Positions 23,109 through 35,879 of a stretch of DNA of 64,000 bases are shown piece by piece. Origin of the DNA: Marsupella aquatica. Lineage: Eukaryota; Marchantiophyta. Positions within the stretch are counted from its first letter, which is position 1. Each line of letters opens with the position of its first letter. Made by a program: the position numbers and the translations under genes. The stretch covers positions 4,712,001 through 4,776,000 of the forward strand of contig OZ316894.1 of the NCBI GenBank assembly GCA_973895155.1, written 5' to 3'. Below the pieces are notes generated by a model, which worked only from the letters and a program-made list of their open reading frames with translations, was not told the DNA's origin and did no database searches.

Positions 23109-26100
23109 CTATGAAGACAAGTTTGCAACTCCCGCATTTTCAGACACTAAAGAACTCTCTACTGCAGTCTCAGGAGCACCCGCAGTCACACTGCCCCGTC
23201 CTGACTTAGAAGTCGCAAGTACTTGTAACCCAGTATCCCTCCTCCAGTCCAAGTTTTGCGCAGATGGTTTCTTGTCTGCTCCCCGAATGACTCCACCTTC
23301 CTCCCCTAAAGCATTCCCATCCGCTACCAAAACGTCTTGGATAGGCCCCGTGATAGCTTCATCAAGCGATCTGGACCCATTGATTCCTTCTTGCTCGGTA
23401 GGTGACGGCAACACCGCCATAATTTTCTGATTTGCTAATGACGGCTTCTCCCCTATTAATTCTGCTCGTGCCACAGCTGATGTGGGGGTGCTTGGGGAGT
23501 TAACCCACACAAGCTGTAAGTTTTGTCCTTGTAACCACCTCCCTTGCACAAAGGCTCTCTCAGCTGCACGACGTGTAGCAAAGGTCACCCGAACAGAGGT
23601 AGTTTCACTTAATTTTGCACTTCCTTCCAGCTTCAAACCTTCTACGTCATCAACCTCAACAGTTGCCAGCTCTCCAAACATCACAAAGTGGTCCTTAAGC
23701 ACACCAACCTGCAAGCACGATAAAATCAGATTGTGCATAATACATTCGCACTAAAGTTCCATAAAACAAGCAGCAAAATTCAAGTTTTTCTAACGCAGAG
23801 CGATAACTTGAGAAGATCTGCACAATTCAGTACGGCTAACGGTCTCTTCCAAGCACTCACATCCGTCACGGATGCTGGGAATGGCGGAAGAACCCTGAAA
23901 ACAGTGGTCCGATTGTCGAGCTTGAATCGTGCTGGACCACGAGTCATAGGCGACACATAAGTAATGTTGCTACTGTTAATCCTCGGATGTGGCATTCGTC
24001 CAGCCCTGGGAGATGGCTGAGATGGTGGCACCATAACTGAGGCTATGGTCTGTTTGTTGAGAGCATCCCCAGAATTTGTACTGGCAGGTGCTGTAGAGGA
24101 TAGTGATAGCTCGTTAGGCGCAGTAGGAGATACGTTTTGCGTGGTGGATTGAGCCGGGATCTTCCGAGTTGCAGGAGTATTTTCTTCAGCATCCTCTAGC
24201 CTTTGACGCTTGGCGGGTTGCTCGGCCTCCACATTTTCAGCAGGACCCTGAGACAAACAGGTTTCACACCACCAAGTGAGACGACCGTAAGATCCTGTTA
24301 TTCAGCTCGATGAATTATAATAACCCTAAACACGTGAGAAACATGGCTCAGGATGATTTTGGATTACAAACTTATTGCTAGATGCTTCGCTAGCGATTTC
24401 CCTCACGGCTTCTCTGCTTGCGAAACCACAAGCTCCAACAGGACATAAGATAAGAAACTTGCCTGTTTCGCAAGCTCATCAAGTTTTCGACGGAAGTCAT
24501 CGCGCTTTTGGGCCAGAGCCTCCTGCTTCTTGCGTATCTCCTCCCTCATCCGTGCCAATTCGTCCTGTTTCTTGACAGCAACCCCGACACTGGGTGTTGT
24601 GGAAGATGAACCATTTGCTGCCAAAACCTTCCCGGGTGCCTCCGTGGTTGCTGATGGGTCGACAGTGGTAGCGCCACTCCCATTCATAGCAGCCGCTTTG
24701 GCAGGAAGTAGTGCAGATCCAGCAGGGATTCCAGTCGCAGGCTTTACTGCGCGACTAGCGGGTTTTGATGCTCCGCCGTCCGTGGGATCTGCGATGCTAT
24801 CACGATTTGCCCAGGAGAGTCTGATGAATCTATTTCCAATGACCGCATCGGGAGCAGTTAGTGCTGCTTCCGCATCGTCCCGTCGTGCGAACTGTACAAA
24901 AGCTCGGTCACTATGCGCTGGAATCCGAATGTCGAGCACCTCCCCAAACTTTTGGAAATGAGCTGATAGCTGCTCGGTCCTGTTGCTGCTGGGTGGGATG
25001 AAACTGACATACAAGGTGCGCTGAGCACGCTCAGTCCCGAACCCACCACTGCCGCGGCCACCAGTGCCTCGTGATCCATAGCTTGTACCTTCACCAGAAC
25101 GCTGACCTGCTCCAGCCTCGCCATGACCAGTGCCCCGTCCTCGCCCTTGCGTGGCAGAGGTGCTAGAGGACCCCTTTGGCCCACTTTCTTCCTCGGATTC
25201 CACCTCACGGTTCCATTTTCCTTGCCAGGGTCCACGCACACGACCGACCACCTCATCCCCACCATCTTTTCTCAGCTGCTTTCCACTATGAGGCAAGTCG
25301 ACGGGAGCATTACTGCGCAAAACTCCATCCAATCTACTTGCAACGGGAACCACAGGGCCAATACGGTCCCAGACACTAGGTCCACCTTCCGCTGCTTGAG
25401 AGCCACCATTCGTATTAGCTCCTAATCTTACTGGCCTCCCAGTTCCAGCTTCTGTGCCTTCACTCCCGTCTCTATTCTCAAGTTTGTCAGGATCACCTTC
25501 CCATTCTTGATCTTGGCTTCGCCTTTTGAACGACGATAATGTTCTAAGACCTGAAGATGCTTCAGAACGATCTTTGTTCCACAATGGCTGATCTGGATCA
25601 TATGAATCTGGTTCAGCCCCTCCGTTCCCTGGGATAGCACCGTTCAGCAAGGCAGTATCTTCTCCCATCGCAGGTAGACTTGTCTCTCGACTACCATGAT
25701 TGGTCCTGTTAACTAATCCCAAACCAGGCGGCAGCATCGGACCGGAGGATGGCCCAGAGGCTGATCCACCACCTAAACTTCTCCCACTAGGAAGTGATAC
25801 TGGAAGGTTAAACTTTGACAGGCTCTGAGACACGAACCAGAAAACAAAACAACAAACAACAATCAGCATATCTGCATATCCCTCGAAATATAATTGTAAA
25901 ATATAACCCTCGAAAAAATTGTAAAATTCTGCAATTCGATACATATCGACGACATCCATAGCCATATGAACACTTCTACTCTGCCCTGCGTTGCACATAC
26001 ACAAACAACCTGCCAAGCTGGCGCCAAATTTTCAATTTACTCCGACAACGGTTCCAATGCTAATACATTTGAATGTGACATGATCAACAATGATTGTAAA

Positions 26101-29100
26101 CCTCAAGCCTCCAAAGGGTTCAAAGAAGTTTCACAGTACCTGCACATCTTCCACAACAATCCTGTTCGCTCCATGCTCCATTGGACAAAGATCCCCCCTC
26201 AGACAATAGCCGCGTTCTTCGAAATCTAGGCATCTTGGACGTCCCATATTAATATTCATGCTCATCCCCATGCCAGAAGAAATTGAAGGTGGCCCACGAC
26301 CTCCTCCAATTCCTCCGCCGAGAGGGTGAGAATGCTCTAAGGGACCATTTCCTAATCCAGGAAGGGGTCCGAATCCTGGCCATGGAGTATGCGGGGAGCC
26401 ACGACCGGGAATACCTCTCCCAGGAAAGAAACCTGTTCCTGGTCCAGGAGGAAGCAAAGGTGGAGCAAACTCTGAACCATCAGGAAAAGAAGGTGGCGGG
26501 AAGCGCTGATCATGAGGTGCCCAGGCAAGTCCAATACCTCTTCCTCGACCTACACTGCCACGCATCATCCCATTCGGTCCATCAAAGCGAGACCCAGGAC
26601 CATCTCGAAATTGTGGACCTGATCTTGCCCGTTGACTACTATCTGTATTGAATCGACCAGATCCATGATCTCGACCCAACCTTCTATCGAATTTACCTAG
26701 ACCGTCTCTCTCATTAAGCAAAGCATGGCCAGTAACTCTGCGTTCATTTCCCTGACGATCAGTTTCTCGAAGTATTTGTCCGTTGTCAATAGCCCTTCCT
26801 CGCTTTCTATATAGGCCCCTGTCCACCTCATCCTCACCATCCCTGTCAAATGAACGAGATCGGGAAACGCGCCGCCTGTGCTTATGGTTCCGGTCATCAT
26901 CCTCATCATCACTGCTGTCATCCTCTCCTTCGCCAAAAGAACGTGTACTAGGAAGTCTCTCCAGGTGTGGGGGAGAGGACCTCAATTCTACCACGTCTGT
27001 ATTGCTAGTAATTACTGATAAGCTTTCAATAGCTTTGCCAGCTTCCATTTCCTCTGCTGACTGGGGGACTGTACCATCCTCGAGGGATTGAAAAAGCTTT
27101 GCAACAAAAGGCTTTGTTCCTGCGCCAATCCACAACCATAAACCTTGCGTCAGAAAATCTTGCCGATAATTGACAGTAACATTCACATTCATGCAGTGCA
27201 CCATCAAATATTCTTCCAGAATAACGGTTAATCTTCGAAAAAAAAGTCATTTAGCGAAGAAGCATCTCAATTGCGACGCACGGTATCAATAAAAATTGAG
27301 TCATTAAGCCCACAAACTCATGAGAGTAAAGCTGACCGCGTCTGATGTATTGAAAGACTAGGTAGCAAATGGAGATTAAGGCTAAAGTGAAAACAAACTA
27401 ACTGTATTACACAAGCACATTTAATCGCTCTACCAAAATACTCCAGCAAGGAAATTGAGAGCAAGATGTGATTGTCATAGTGGAGGTCACACCGCCTGTC
27501 TAAGCCTGAGAATACATCCCATGCCCTACAAACGGAATGTATTGAGTACTTCAGCCCCATTCCTGTCAGAGAGCATGGAAAGCCAAACACATTCCCTCCA
27601 CACAAGGTTCCAACAATCAGCTTGGGAACCACAACACCCCAGAGTACCTTCCTGGTGACAAAGAAAGGGCCCTAAACTCACCTCTAAGGTAAGTCCTTCC
27701 GTGTTAAGGCACAGCCAAAACCTTCACCCTAAGCTGCCAGCGAGAAACTCTGAACTCCTGGTTAAACGCCGCCGGAAATGATGAAAATGTCCCAAACGTC
27801 ATCCAGGGTCACTGTCGAAGATGAGGATATGATGCCTTCTCATCAATTTTCAAAGGCAAGGGCATAGGGTAGCTAAGTAAATAATTCTGCCATTACACAC
27901 TGTGAACTATCCTATAGCATGTCGCAGGAAGGCTGTTGAAGTAGGAGAGGGACGACCAAAATCCCATATTCCTCTATTTCAACCATGTATGTGGGACAAT
28001 ACTAACAATAGGGTCTGCACTCTAAGTTGAAGCCATAAGAATTCGAAGAACGAAGAGTCCCCTTATGCCCTAACCTGGACAAGGAGTTAAGCATGGTGAA
28101 TAGAAGTAATAAAAGTGATCAGAGCATGTGAAAATTCCAAGCAGTCCAGAGGCTCGTTAAGGGAAGCTTATTACCATCCCCAAGGAAATCATACAGCTGA
28201 TCTACACAGAGCTTCTGCAACTCCTTCTTGGGCTTATTATTCTTCAGAAGTGCTGCTACATAATTTGCGAGCAAAGAAGGATCCGCTTCGGTTCTGAAAC
28301 AAAAACGAACAAGTCAGTCCTCACTCCTTAGGCTTAGCCCCTCATGCACCATCATCTACAGATAACTCCATTTATGGTCTGAAACACAAATGTTACTAAG
28401 CCCCGCAAAGATACAGCAGCAATTCACTCAAAGTCTTTTGAATTCGAGCTGCACTCCATGGTTTCATTTGAGATACGCGGAGTTGAAGCTTTGCATTGAA
28501 GTGAAGGCAATGAAAATGTTCTTTAAACCATTCAGTAGACTGTCACGTGAAGAATACTAGCTGTAGAATGACGCAACCCATGCGCGCCTATCCAAACCAA
28601 GGAGCCTGCATTCAAGATGTCCTAAAGAAGAACAAAGGAAATCCCCGCACTAACAGGGATCTTCCACACTCAGCTGGCATAAACTTACTAGAGCTGAGTG
28701 ATGGCAACCGCTCAAACCAGAAAATTTTAATCTTGCAGGTGTATCATTCTCAGTTTAAAAGACCACTCCTCTTTAGAACGTTTTATGCGAACCTGAAAGA
28801 GAAAAAAGGTCACGCCAATGAAAGTAGACAGCTCGCGGAGAGCTCGTAGACGAACGGCAGTAGCAATATGATTCAAATTGGATTCACTACCATACTAATC
28901 AGACTCACATCAAAGCGAGAGCCCCTTGAACACCTAGTCAGGAACACGACTGGAGAAGAAAACGCGGGAAATCCACGCATTCTTAGAGAACGATGGTCGT
29001 GAAATGGGAAGTTCTGACGGCCTAAAGAAATGACGGAGAATTGTCAAATCACAGAAGAAGCCGTGGATCAGGGGTCAAATGGTCTCTGAAAACCAGCGCG

Positions 29101-29210
29101 GGGATGTTAACCTCACATCCACGCCAAATGCTAAAGCAGAGCCACAACACTTACAGAGATTGTAGATTCTTGATTAGATAGCGGTTAAGAGCGCCATCGT
29201 CAATCTTCAT
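23109..29210 (-). CDS. C3H41: CCCH zinc finger / RRM protein, RBM26/27 and C3H41 homolog
   Basis: Coding exons on the minus strand are 29210-29155, 28293-28175, 27119-26140, 25824-24463, 24247-23861 and 23708-23109, giving 1167 residues with phase kept throughout. Animal RBM26/27 bind RNA and work with nuclear RNA surveillance and decay; the plant protein is presumed nuclear and RNA-binding. Domains in order: a PWI-like N-terminus (about 1-75, with TEADPSLLANYVAALL and KELQKLCVDQLYDFL), an acidic and RS-like region, a CCCH finger Cys355-x8-Cys364-x5-Cys370-x3-His374, a first RRM (about 654-724, RTLYVSF to IRLSWANRD), a Lys/Glu coiled coil (about 803-839), a basic NLS-like PAKRQRLED, and a second RRM (about 953-1039) split between exons 5 and 6. 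Intron 4 has a GC donor (CAG|GCAAGT), required to keep frame. The start ATG at 29210 gives the family N-terminus. The gene lies alone; its CT-rich leader is probably upstream. Confidence 0.92.
24248..24462 (-). other. GC-AG intron in the C3H41 gene
   Basis: The donor read on the minus strand is CAG|GCAAGT at 24465-24457 and the acceptor is TCTCAG|GGTCC at 24250. The nearest GT, four bases further, would put the downstream exon out of frame. The GC donor gives the continuous junction LAKQ-GPAENVEAE, which fits the family. Confidence 0.8.
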
Positions 29211-30793
29211 GCTGCTGCTAGACAGGTTCCTTGCAACAAGCTCCTTCAAAGAACCTCGACACCGACCAACATCCCATTGCCCGTTCCAACCGCAATCTGT
29301 TCTCTCGTTTCAGTGAGTCGTTCCTCCGAAGCTCCTCGTCTTGTCTTCCACAAGAGCTGCTGCCAATCCCTGTACATGTGCAGCACCCATCCGGGGGAGT
29401 ATATCTAATTCAAACTCCAGCGAAGGTTGAAGCAAAGTATAGCAGACCGCTCAGCACAGGAAGGTGGACAAGAATGTCGCTGGATTCCGCCGATGCCAGA
29501 CAGGGCAGAGGCACCGGCAAGCAGAGAGAGTCTGAACAACCTAAGGATGGGGAAAGAGACGCCCAGTAGGTCAAAACCTGAATAAACCTGAGACGGCACT
29601 CAAACCACAATCCCTGAAACGGTTGCGTAACAGCACATCCACTTCGAGAAACCAGACCTGCTCCAGCTCCGCAACAATTCGCACGTCGTAAACCACCCGA
29701 CGATCAAGAAAGGAAATGATCGAACACCTAACTCCAACCCACCATAACACCCAACCTCTCGCAGAGAAAAACCTAGGCCCCGAAAACACCACCAGTAACC
29801 TCCAATTGCCCGCCCTGAATCAGCATCATCGCATCCGCCCAGCCAGCCCCTGTCCTCCACACTACGATTATTCCCTTCCTTCCTTCCGGTCGACAATAAA
29901 CCCCTTCGTCCCTCTCCGACGAACCAGCCAACAGAACCAATCCCCGCCAGTACGAACCCTGCTCCCCTCCGTATCGAAAACGTCGGGCGAATGACCACAC
30001 CGCGAGCCCGCCCTCAGACTACCATGCCCAAAGACGTGCGAATTCGTCCGTTCGTTCGTTGGTTTCGGCAAAAATCAACAAAACCTCCAGAGTGTTTTTC
30101 CTTATATACCTTTGTGTGCGTATTCCCATGCGAGACGATGCTTCGCCGAGGCAGGAACGCAGGTAGGTCAGTCGGTCATCAGTGTTCCCATCCCTCCAGT
30201 CGTCAGTCAGTGAGTCAATGCGGGCGGGGCCGAACTGGCACATGAGCGGTCACACTAAGAAAAAGGAGTTTCCACGTACCCTAGAGAAGAGCAAATCGAG
30301 AGCCGGAGAGACGAATCCGGTAGGACAGGCAGGTACGGGAGAGAATCAAGCTGACTCTGAAGTGGCAAAACAGGAAAAAGAGAGAGCGAACGCGAAAGAG
30401 AGACACAGAGAGAGACAGAATGGGAGAAAAGAAGCTCCTCCGGGAAGAGGAATGGATGCCGCGACCGATGCGAACGAGGCCGAGGCCGAGGGGAGAGGGA
30501 CGGAAGAACGGAAGAGGACTTTCAATGGGAGAGGAGGAATGGAGATGGAGACGAGACGGGAGGAGAGGAGAGGAGAGGAGAGGAGAGAGGAAGGAGAGGC
30601 GGGGAAGAGCAACGAACAAAACCCTAATCAGCAACGAACGATCAGTTTTTGCACAAATGAGCCCCAACTTTTACGCATCGTGCGTTCATTCTCTCTTTGT
30701 CTTTCCTGTATACCGTTTTACACTCTCAATTAAAGTCCTTCGGGATTTTTCCATTTTCCATTTTCATTACATTCTTGGAGGACAATGCCAGTC
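29211..30793 (-). promoter_or_regulatory. Upstream region and pyrimidine-rich leader of the C3H41 gene
   Basis: On the gene's own strand this region is strongly pyrimidine-rich at about 30610-30390 (repeated tctcctctcc), mirrored as gagga/gaga on the plus strand. Such tracts are common near plant transcription starts. If this is the leader, the first 1 kb before the ATG contains a 5' untranslated exon and probably an intron. Several long open frames here are low-complexity by-products. The start site is not defined. Confidence 0.45.
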
Positions 30794-31190
30794 AAGATTC
30801 GTGTCACCTCTTCAGAAAGATTCTCCTCTACTTTTAATAAGTATAATAATAAGTATACTATGGCGTGTAAGTGTGTAAAGGTCATGTTTCCATAGCATCA
30901 TGGTTAACAATAGCCCCTTAAAACTCAAGGTGAAGCTCCTGTGTCACATTTTCAGAAATATTTTCCTCTCTCTACTTTTAATAAGTTTAATAATAAGTAT
31001 ATTCAGGCGTGTAAGTGTGTAAAGGTCCTGTTTCCCTAGCATCATGGTTAATAATAGCCCCTTAAACTTGAGCTGAAGCTCTTGTCTGAGGCCTATCCCA
31101 CATTGCCCTGTTTCCACCGCATCATGGTTTAACACTAGCCCCTTAAAACCCAGCTGAAGCTCTTGTCTGGGGGACCATCCCACAACGGTC
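30794..31190. repeat. Tandem repeat, unit about 144 bp, decaying to the right
   Basis: Copy one (about 30794-30937) and copy two (about 30938-31081) share 'acttttaataag', 'cgtgtaagtgtgtaaaggtc', 'tagcatcatggttaa' and 'atagccccttaaa'. A third partial copy at about 31100-31165 keeps 'gcatcatggtttaacactag' and 'ccccttaaaacc', and a more diverged echo follows near 31230-31400. Two copies of the Thr-Leu-Gln-like minus frame arise from it; it is not coding. Confidence 0.85.
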
Positions 31191-31399
31191 TGTAAAGATT
31201 TTCTCTTTGTAATCTTTAACTCATTTATGGAGATAATGCACAGTTAAGATTTGGATTGGTTCATTGCTGAGTTTTTCCTTTACTTTTACTGAAATTAGGA
31301 AAAAGAAGTATCTGATAGGCTTTAAGTGCAGTAAAGACCGTTACTAGAGCAGTATGGACCATTGTAACCCCTCAAAACTGGAGCAAAAGCCCCCTTTTT

Positions 31400-33437
31400 C
31401 AAGGCACCATGGCCCACAATGCCCCTGAACAGGATGTTGCGATATGCTAAAGCCACTTAGGACATTTTCTCTTTGTATATGTGGTATGGCTTATACTACA
31501 GAATCTTTGTATTTGCTACATGTTGTATGCCTTATACTACAGAATGGGTGTATTTGCTATATCTCTTGTGCCACAAAATCATGGAAGCCCTAGTCTGAAT
31601 CTATATAGAAAATTTTGATGTGAACCTACTCTTCAGGACACGGTTTAGATTGAACTAAGCCTCTAGAACATGACTATCGGGATGTGGGTGCAATAATATA
31701 TGGAAAATAATGATAACTTGTGAATGCAGTCAAATTTACTTTCATGTTTGAAAGCAATGTCCATATGATCAGCTTGTACTGGTATTGTATTTGGGCGTAA
31801 TGAAGGCCTGTATCCAGACACATGTAAATAGTAGCACCAAGAGTGTGAAAGCTTGGACCAGTGCCACATTTTAAACAAATGATTTGAATGATAATGACAT
31901 AGAAATCTGTGAATCAGGGGGATTTGGAGCTTGCTAGGTTGTTGCACATGTAGCTATCTTAACACCCCACCATCCTAAGATATGGATTTCTCAAAATGTT
32001 GTGAGGAATTGTCCAAGGAAAAATTCATGTGATCCTGCATAATGGGTCCTTTTTTGTTGAATTGTAATGTAATGAAACAAATTTACAAAAAAAATCAAGC
32101 ATGCCCATCATGGGTCTACTTAGCTTAAAATTCACTTTAAAAAGAAAATGGATCTATTCTATTTATTGGACAGCTCTAAGATATCCCTATTTAATTTTTG
32201 GGAAAACTATAATTTCTTAATATAGTCTATTAAGTGTATTGTATTATAATTTTGATGTACATAAAGTAAGGCCAAAGCAAGAACAGGTCTCAAACATAAT
32301 TTCATAAGGGAGTATTTAAAAAAAAGAAGTTGGCACATTGACGAGGGAGATGACGAGTGATCATTAGTGTATCAACTCCCAAAGGAGGGTGTCAGGTAAT
32401 ATAAATTAAGTCAGGATGGCATCCAAGGTGAATGAATGATAGAAGGGTAGTTTCATTATTGGCAAAATACCTTTTATGTCCTCTGATTTCTAGACCCATA
32501 GGAGGAACCTTGTGGTGTGGACTGCAGTGAAGATCAGACGGTTCCGTATGTCAAACCTTCCTTGCCTTTTGGCTGAGATCAAGTGTAGTGTCTCTGGTCA
32601 AACCTGACCTCCTGATTTTTTGTGTTGAGGGGGATGTCTGTGGTCCTCTTCTGCCACTTTAAATTGGGAGAGAAACAAAGTTCTAAATGTATAAGGAGGT
32701 CAACATCCAATTTCACATGGATGAGAAAGCAAAGAAAAAACCCTTTTGGACAATTAGAAATTAAATAATCACAACAACAAACAACATCAACAGCCACTTG
32801 AGCAGGTCAGGTGGGATTCACCATAGAGCAATTCCTGCAGATATTTCATCTTTAGCTTATTTGTGGATACAATGTACATTTGTGCCATTCAGGCACAACG
32901 CAAACTTGTGACAAGCCCCTGGTTCAACCAATGCACCAGGGCATTCTCTTGGTCGGGGCCCATGCAAAGAACCTCCTAGTAGACATCTTTCTCCTTTGAG
33001 CCAAACGAGCTAAGCCAAATGTTTCTCTTTGTGGATGGGGAACTACTTTCTATTCTTTTTGGCCAGAGATAATGAAGATACTCAAACTGCCCCTTGGCTA
33101 AACTGCCTCTTTAAACCAAATACCCTCTCATTGTCTACTCTGAGGCAACTATCAGTGAGTATTTTTCCAAAATCCATGAAGTGGGTTTAGTCTCCATAAC
33201 CATCCCCTCGCATAGACTATCTAAAGGGAGTAGATATATGGGATTGACATATATCTACATTGGGATTATGGACATTACAACATGCTCAAATTTGAGTGAT
33301 CATCATAGATCTCCAAGAGTGGGTACTACCACACTTCAATGAAGACTTGCAGATTTGTTTTGACAAATTGTTGGACCCACCTTACATCCCAAATTTGAAA
33401 CCACCTCTCTTGGGTACTCACAACGGTGGGCTTTTTT
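31400..33437. other. AT-rich intergenic segment
   Basis: No recognisable gene. The motif 'aagcctctagaacatgact' at about 31655 is a diverged copy of one near 20287 and 54046. Short open frames around 32580-32800 and 33300-33520 have no domain features. Confidence 0.45.
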
Positions 33438-33836
33438 GCGACTTGAATTGGGGTCGTAATTTTCTCCATGGATCTTGGATTTGGGATTTCTTGACGGATT
33501 TGGAAAGCTCTTGGTGAGGCGATGAATATCGATATGAATTGTGATCCAAATGGTCACCGTATGAGCGAGTTACATTGGATTTAGGTTTCACAATTTTGTT
33601 CACATTTTCTGCGCGTTTGGCAATTTTGACATTTTTGCAACTTGATTTGGGTTGTAACTTTCTCCATGAGGCTTGGATTCATGATTTCTTGATGGATTTG
33701 GAAAGCTCTTGGTGAGGCGGTGAAGATCGATATGAGTTGTGCCCCAAACGGTCAACGTATGATCAAGTTACGTCTGATTTAGGTTTAATCATTTCTTCAA
33801 ATTTTCTGTGCGATTGGCGATTCGGGTTTTTGCGGG
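33438..33836 (+). repeat. Two tandem ~199-bp monomers upstream of a LINE
   Basis: Two consecutive copies start at about 33438 and 33637. Shared blocks are 'actttctccatg' type, 'ttggaaagctcttggtgagg', 'cgatatga.ttgtg', 'cgtatga' and 'tttaggttt'. A third copy begins at about 33832 (tttttgcgggttga) and runs into the LINE. Divergence is roughly 15-20 percent by eye. Tandem monomers at the 5' end are known in some LINE families, where they serve as promoters. Confidence 0.75.
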
Positions 33837-35879
33837 TTGATTTGCATCGCTGTGGCGCGTTCCTGTGTATTCTGGCGAGCTTTGGTGGCCCTTTGTTTTC
33901 AGCGTGCTTTGGGAGTTGTAGCGGCTCGGTCTCCATCGGTGGCAGGATCTTTACCATCGCTTCTCTTTCGATTGGTTGTCGCCTTTTCTTCTTTGGTTTC
34001 ACCAAGGTGGCTTTTCGCTGAGTTTTGTGGCCCATTTTGCATTCCAACATCTTTGGGAGTTGTAGCAGCACGCTCACATCAGAAGACGGATATTCACTCG
34101 CACCGACTCCCCAACGGACACATCGACGAACGCTTCAACTTTGTTCCCTACTATGCCTGCACCTGCTTAACGGTTTCCTAGGCTAACGGTGGCGCCGTTT
34201 CTTGGACTGATGCGGTGGGCTCACTCCATAGCCTCCCCTTTCTTTTCACATGCCTCGGTTGGGCCTTTTGTCGTTTCTTGATGCGCTTGTGCATTTATCG
34301 GGTTGTGGCCTGTCATGTCTACGTTAAGAGTGTTGGCGCGGGGCAAGTGCCCAGCCCCACCACACACTTCTCCCCCCTCCTCCCCCCTTGTGGTCGCCTT
34401 CGTGTTTGCTCTTCTTCATTGGATCTCTCTCATCTTCGTGATGACCCTATGCCCGCTGCTTTGTCAGTCCCCTCAGTCTACTGCCCACCCCATTATCGCC
34501 CCGGCTCCTCTCCCCACCCCATTCCCCCTCTAACCCTCCAACATCCTCCTCCGGCCTCTTCATCCACGTCTGTTCGATCCCCACCTCCTGTCCAATCTTT
34601 CCTTGCTCCCTCCCTTGACGAGCGTCCCCTACATACTTGTCCTGACTATGGATGGGTTGGCATCTCCCTCCCTCATCATCGCGGGCGGGGCTGGTGCCAT
34701 CATCGCCAGCAAGCACAATCCCAACCTCCGCCCCCTCTTGACCCTGTTAGCTCTGCCCCTCCCTCCTTGAAGGCTCCCGAGCAGGCATGGAGTTGGGTTT
34801 GCACTCTAGACCCCCTTCCAGCCTACCATCCAGGGTACATTAGACCTTGCCTTTATAACCACATCCCACTGGCGTTGCGCCCACTAGTTCGGTCCTACTT
34901 ATTGCAACTCATGCAACTTATCTTGGCGCATCCTATAGAGGTCTCCTATTGGTCTTTACTCATGCTTTTTCCATAGTGGACTCTTACCCTCCCTAGTCAT
35001 GGTGGTCATGTGGGTCACCGTGAGATAGCCTCTCATATCCATCGTTTTCTGCAGGGAGATTGGGAGCAACTTTAGGAAGAATACTTTCTTCGTGCTTGGT
35101 CCTTTACCGCCCGTGCTTTGTCTGACCCTACTCGCCACTCTCATCCTCTAGAGTATAGTCGCCTTTGTCGCTCTTGTCGTTTAGCCCAGGCTAGTAAATA
35201 TTGTCGGGTTGTCCAGGCCCTTTCTCGCACCACACACCAAGCCCCCCCGGTGAGATCACCTTGATGACCCTTCAGGATCTCCATCCATAGCCCTATGATC
35301 AGCTCCCTTTGTTTGTGGAGGATTTTGAGCCTGAGGAGGATCTTCAGTTTAGTAGGGACCACTTCACCTATGCCTTCCTCCATGCCCCGCATTGCACAGC
35401 TAGTGACCCCTCTGGCTATGTCTTTGAACATTTTTGTGATTTATTCCCCCCTAAGGATCCTCAGTTTGGTTTTCTAATGTTCTTCTCCTTTTGCCAATGT
35501 ATTGTAGCTGGCCATTTGTCTCCTCCTGTCTCTCAGCTCTTGAGTGCTTCTTGTTTATTGGCCATGGCTAGGGCTTCATCAGGTGTTTGGTCAATAGCTA
35601 TTGGAGAGGTTTTCTTTGTCTTGTGTCTCGCACACTTTCAACATAGTATCGCTCTACACTATCGGATCATCTCTCTCCACATCAGTTTGCAGTGGGCGTT
35701 CCTGGCGGTTGTGAGACAGTTATTGTGGGTATTTGCACTACCTTGGACCTCTACCCTGGGTTGTCCTCCAGGTTGATGTCTCTAATGCTTTCAATATGGT
35801 TTCTCGAGCAACAATTTTTTGTGCTTTTAGGGCGACGGATCCAGACATCTAGTCCCTTATCCCTTTTGTCCATTGTTTT

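Noticed and set aside
26131-27207. C3H41 gene starting inside its large third exon
   Set aside because: The upstream part of this frame is intronic; the splice acceptor at 27120 and the two upstream exons give a continuous family-like protein.
28115-28849. Plus-strand open frames in the C3H41 introns
   Set aside because: They overlap the opposite strand of a PWI exon or lie in introns, without domains.
30182-30878. Plus-strand frames of 150-180 codons
   Set aside because: Low-complexity Arg/Glu-rich translation of a GA-rich leader tract on the opposite strand.
34215-34976. A Pro-rich 253-codon host gene
   Set aside because: It is continuous with LINE sequence to its right and shares the element's order of parts.
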